Positions 63,065-64,000 of a stretch of DNA of 64,000 bases are shown here, in pieces. Origin of the DNA: Candidatus Aminicenantes bacterium UBA6228 (GTDB taxonomy: Bacteria; Acidobacteriota; Aminicenantia; Aminicenantales; Saccharicenantaceae). Location of the stretch: assembly GCA_002441005.1 (NCBI GenBank), contig DJWO01000014.1:124001-188000 (forward strand), given 5' to 3'. Under the pieces are notes generated by a model. That model searched no databases. It saw nothing but the letters and a program-made list of their open reading frames with translations, and was not told where the DNA came from. Position numbers and translations under genes: made by a program. The first letter of the stretch is position 1. Every line of letters starts with the position of its first letter.

Positions 63065-63140
63065 CTGTGTTTCCTCCTATCATATTCTAAGGAAACACAC
63101 CTTATTTTGCGACTACTTTTGGTCTGAATAGGCTAGACCA

Positions 63141-63593
63141 TTACAACCAGAGCGAATTGACACCAATTTCGCCCCTGGCTTTAAGGCCTTCTACAGGTGA
63201 TGAATCATCAGGTGTAATCACGCAAAGATAATTTTCATCACGCTCGGCCATCCCCTTTAAATGCGATCCCAACTGCTTTGGCCTGACGGCACCTTTTACA
63301 ATTTTCGACTCAATTGCTATGGCCGTTTCTTCTCCGATTAGAATCAGGCCATCTGGAATGGACTGGGTTTGTTCCTCGGAGCTTTTTATATCTTCATCAG
63401 CTCCGGGCTTCTTAAAAGCTTTGAAAACAATGTCCTAGTTTTTGGCTATTGTTCTACCTATAACCTTCTTGAGAAAACTGTCTAATAGCCGCCTGTCTCG
63501 CTGCAGGGTTTGTAATAAAGCGTTCGTCACGCGGTTTTCGGGCACTTGATACTGATCAAAAATATTTTTAATCACTGATAGCCTTTCATTATT
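63141..63593 (-). pseudogene. PD-(D/E)XK nuclease remnant truncated at the IS3 end
   Basis: Minus-strand reading frame: NNERLSVIKNIFDQYQVPEN, RVTNALLQTLQRDRRLLDSF, then TAG at 63435-63437, then DIVFKAFKKPGADEDI, IPDGLILIGEETAIAIESK (the PD...E-x-K core) and RPKQLGSHLKGMAERDENYL, ending at TAA 63141-63143 exactly beside the IS. The start codon is lost (AATAAT where ATGAAT is expected). So the gene is damaged three ways: no ATG, an internal TAG and an IS junction. The family resembles nuclease-like genes found in defence islands. Confidence 0.65.
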
Positions 63594-63758
63594 CCCCCCT
63601 TTCGGGTTTTAAACGACTTATCTTTAGCCCAATCCCATAAAGAATCCAGCGTTGTATTTATTTTATAAAATTCAAAAAATTAAATCAAAATAACGTCGAT
63701 CCCCGACCCGGTCCCAAACCTATCATCCTGGGCCCTGTTTTTTATTCCATTTTTCTTC

Positions 63759-63808
63759 TTGACAACTACCCACCGGCGAATTATTTTTAAAACTGAACGG
63801 TTAGTTAA
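63759..63808 (+). promoter_or_regulatory. Second promoter with identical TetR-type operator
   Basis: TTGACA (63759-63764), 17 bases, TATTTT (63782-63787), then AACTGAACGGTTAGTTAA (63791-63808), an exact copy of the site at 52461-52478 with the same spacing. Between 63809 and 63973 there is a leader of about 165 bases with a long-looped CGGGAAT/ATTCCCG hairpin (63830-63880) followed by GCGGGCTTTTTT, a possible attenuator. Confidence 0.7.
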
Positions 63809-63973
63809 GATAGGAAAAGCTATGTGTCTCGGGAATAGCTATCTGATCAGGAGAGAATTATCGGAACTTCTGCATTCCCGGCGGGCTTTTTTCTAAATAT
63901 GGCTCTGCCTCGGGGCAATTCTGGTCAATTTAGTTGATCAGATTGCCGAGGGTGATTTTATGGAGGTAAAGGG

Positions 63974-64000
63974 ATGAAAAAAGTTCCAAAAGCAGCTACC
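63974..64000 (+). CDS. Start of a probable second radical SAM gene (cut by window end)
   Basis: ATG 63974 is preceded by GGAGGTAAAGGG, the same ribosome site as at 53294. The visible residues MKKVPKAAT parallel MNMVPKKAV of the radical SAM enzyme at 53294-54700. With the identical upstream promoter, a paralogue under the same TetR control is likely, but only nine codons are visible. Confidence 0.5.

Larger units (their letters stand above)
61885..63140 (-). mobile_element. IS3-family insertion sequence, complete
   Basis: 1256 bases with imperfect terminal inverted repeats: TGGTCTAGTAGTCAAGACCA at the left and TGGTCTAGCCTATTCAGACC at the right (reverse strand), which stay similar for about 48 bases to AAGGTGTRTTT. 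It contains orfA and orfB in a -1 relation. No target duplication is visible (flanks GAG/TTA). It interrupts or abuts a PD-(D/E)XK remnant. Both orfs look intact. Confidence 0.88.

Overview
The window reads as a chromosome segment of an uncultured, probably anaerobic, Gram-negative-type bacterium. An outer-membrane barrel protein, lipoproteins and FtsEX are present. Oxygen defence uses superoxide reductase and a C-terminal-Cys peroxiredoxin rather than catalase. A large two-ATPase CoA-dehydratase-type activase and many secreted peptidases and glycosidases suggest a protein- and glycan-scavenging fermenter. The overall gene style resembles Candidatus Aminicenantes or related Acidobacteriota-like lineages. 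That placement is inference from gene content; no marker was compared.

Layout. 1-4.1 kb: housekeeping block gatB (5' end missing), ftsE, ftsX, a rodZ-like gene and recO. 4.2-9.7 kb: a TM2 protein, a giant secreted glycosidase-like protein and an M64 peptidase. 10.0-11.7 kb: an oxidative-stress group (PerR/Fur, desulfoferrodoxin, peroxiredoxin) with PerR-box-like sites and a strong terminator. 11.8-14.8 kb: a secreted nitroreductase-like protein and an M6-like metalloprotease. 15.1-18.8 kb: an envelope-lipid/glycan group (LPG-synthase-type flippase, nucleotidyltransferase/CDP-alcohol transferase fusion, GT4), then a PfpI protein. 19.8-23.6 kb: an AT-rich integron carrying two gene cassettes, next to tRNA-Ala(GGC). 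24.7-33.0 kb: three overlapping amidohydrolases and a 1405-residue activase fusion. 33-52 kb: DUF1614 protein, alkaline phosphatase, ADP-ribosylglycohydrolase, secreted repeat protein, further glycosidases (including GH84), an outer-membrane barrel protein, beta-propellers, a kinase/aminotransferase fusion, an NlpC/P60 protein, an RDD protein, an alpha/beta hydrolase, and remnants of P5C dehydrogenase and of a transposase. 52.4-60.4 kb: TetR, radical SAM and VOC genes, GH127, a second VOC copy and alpha-glucan phosphorylase. 60.9-63.6 kb: a HhH-GPD-like gene and a PD-(D/E)XK remnant separated by an intact IS3-family element. The window ends in a second copy of the TetR-operator promoter followed by the first codons of a probable second radical SAM gene.

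The strongest discovery is the integron. A broken tyrosine recombinase gene points away from an attI-like region that carries a candidate array promoter. From there two cassettes run on the minus strand, each closed by an attC-like site with the same architecture (5-bp arm, 5/1 asymmetric spacer, 9-11-bp inner arm, variable centre). Each cassette also has private inverted arms at its two ends, which is what recombination at G^TT within an extended attC hairpin would leave. Cassette A encodes a DUF262-HNH protein (GmrSD-like). Cassette B encodes a PD-(D/E)XK protein, interrupted by one TAG codon, translationally coupled to an unrecognised 201-residue partner. Both look like defence cargo.

Other points of interest are a shared TetR operator/promoter at two loci 11 kb apart, loss of metal ligands in two of three tandem amidohydrolases, and a kinase-phospholyase-type fusion.
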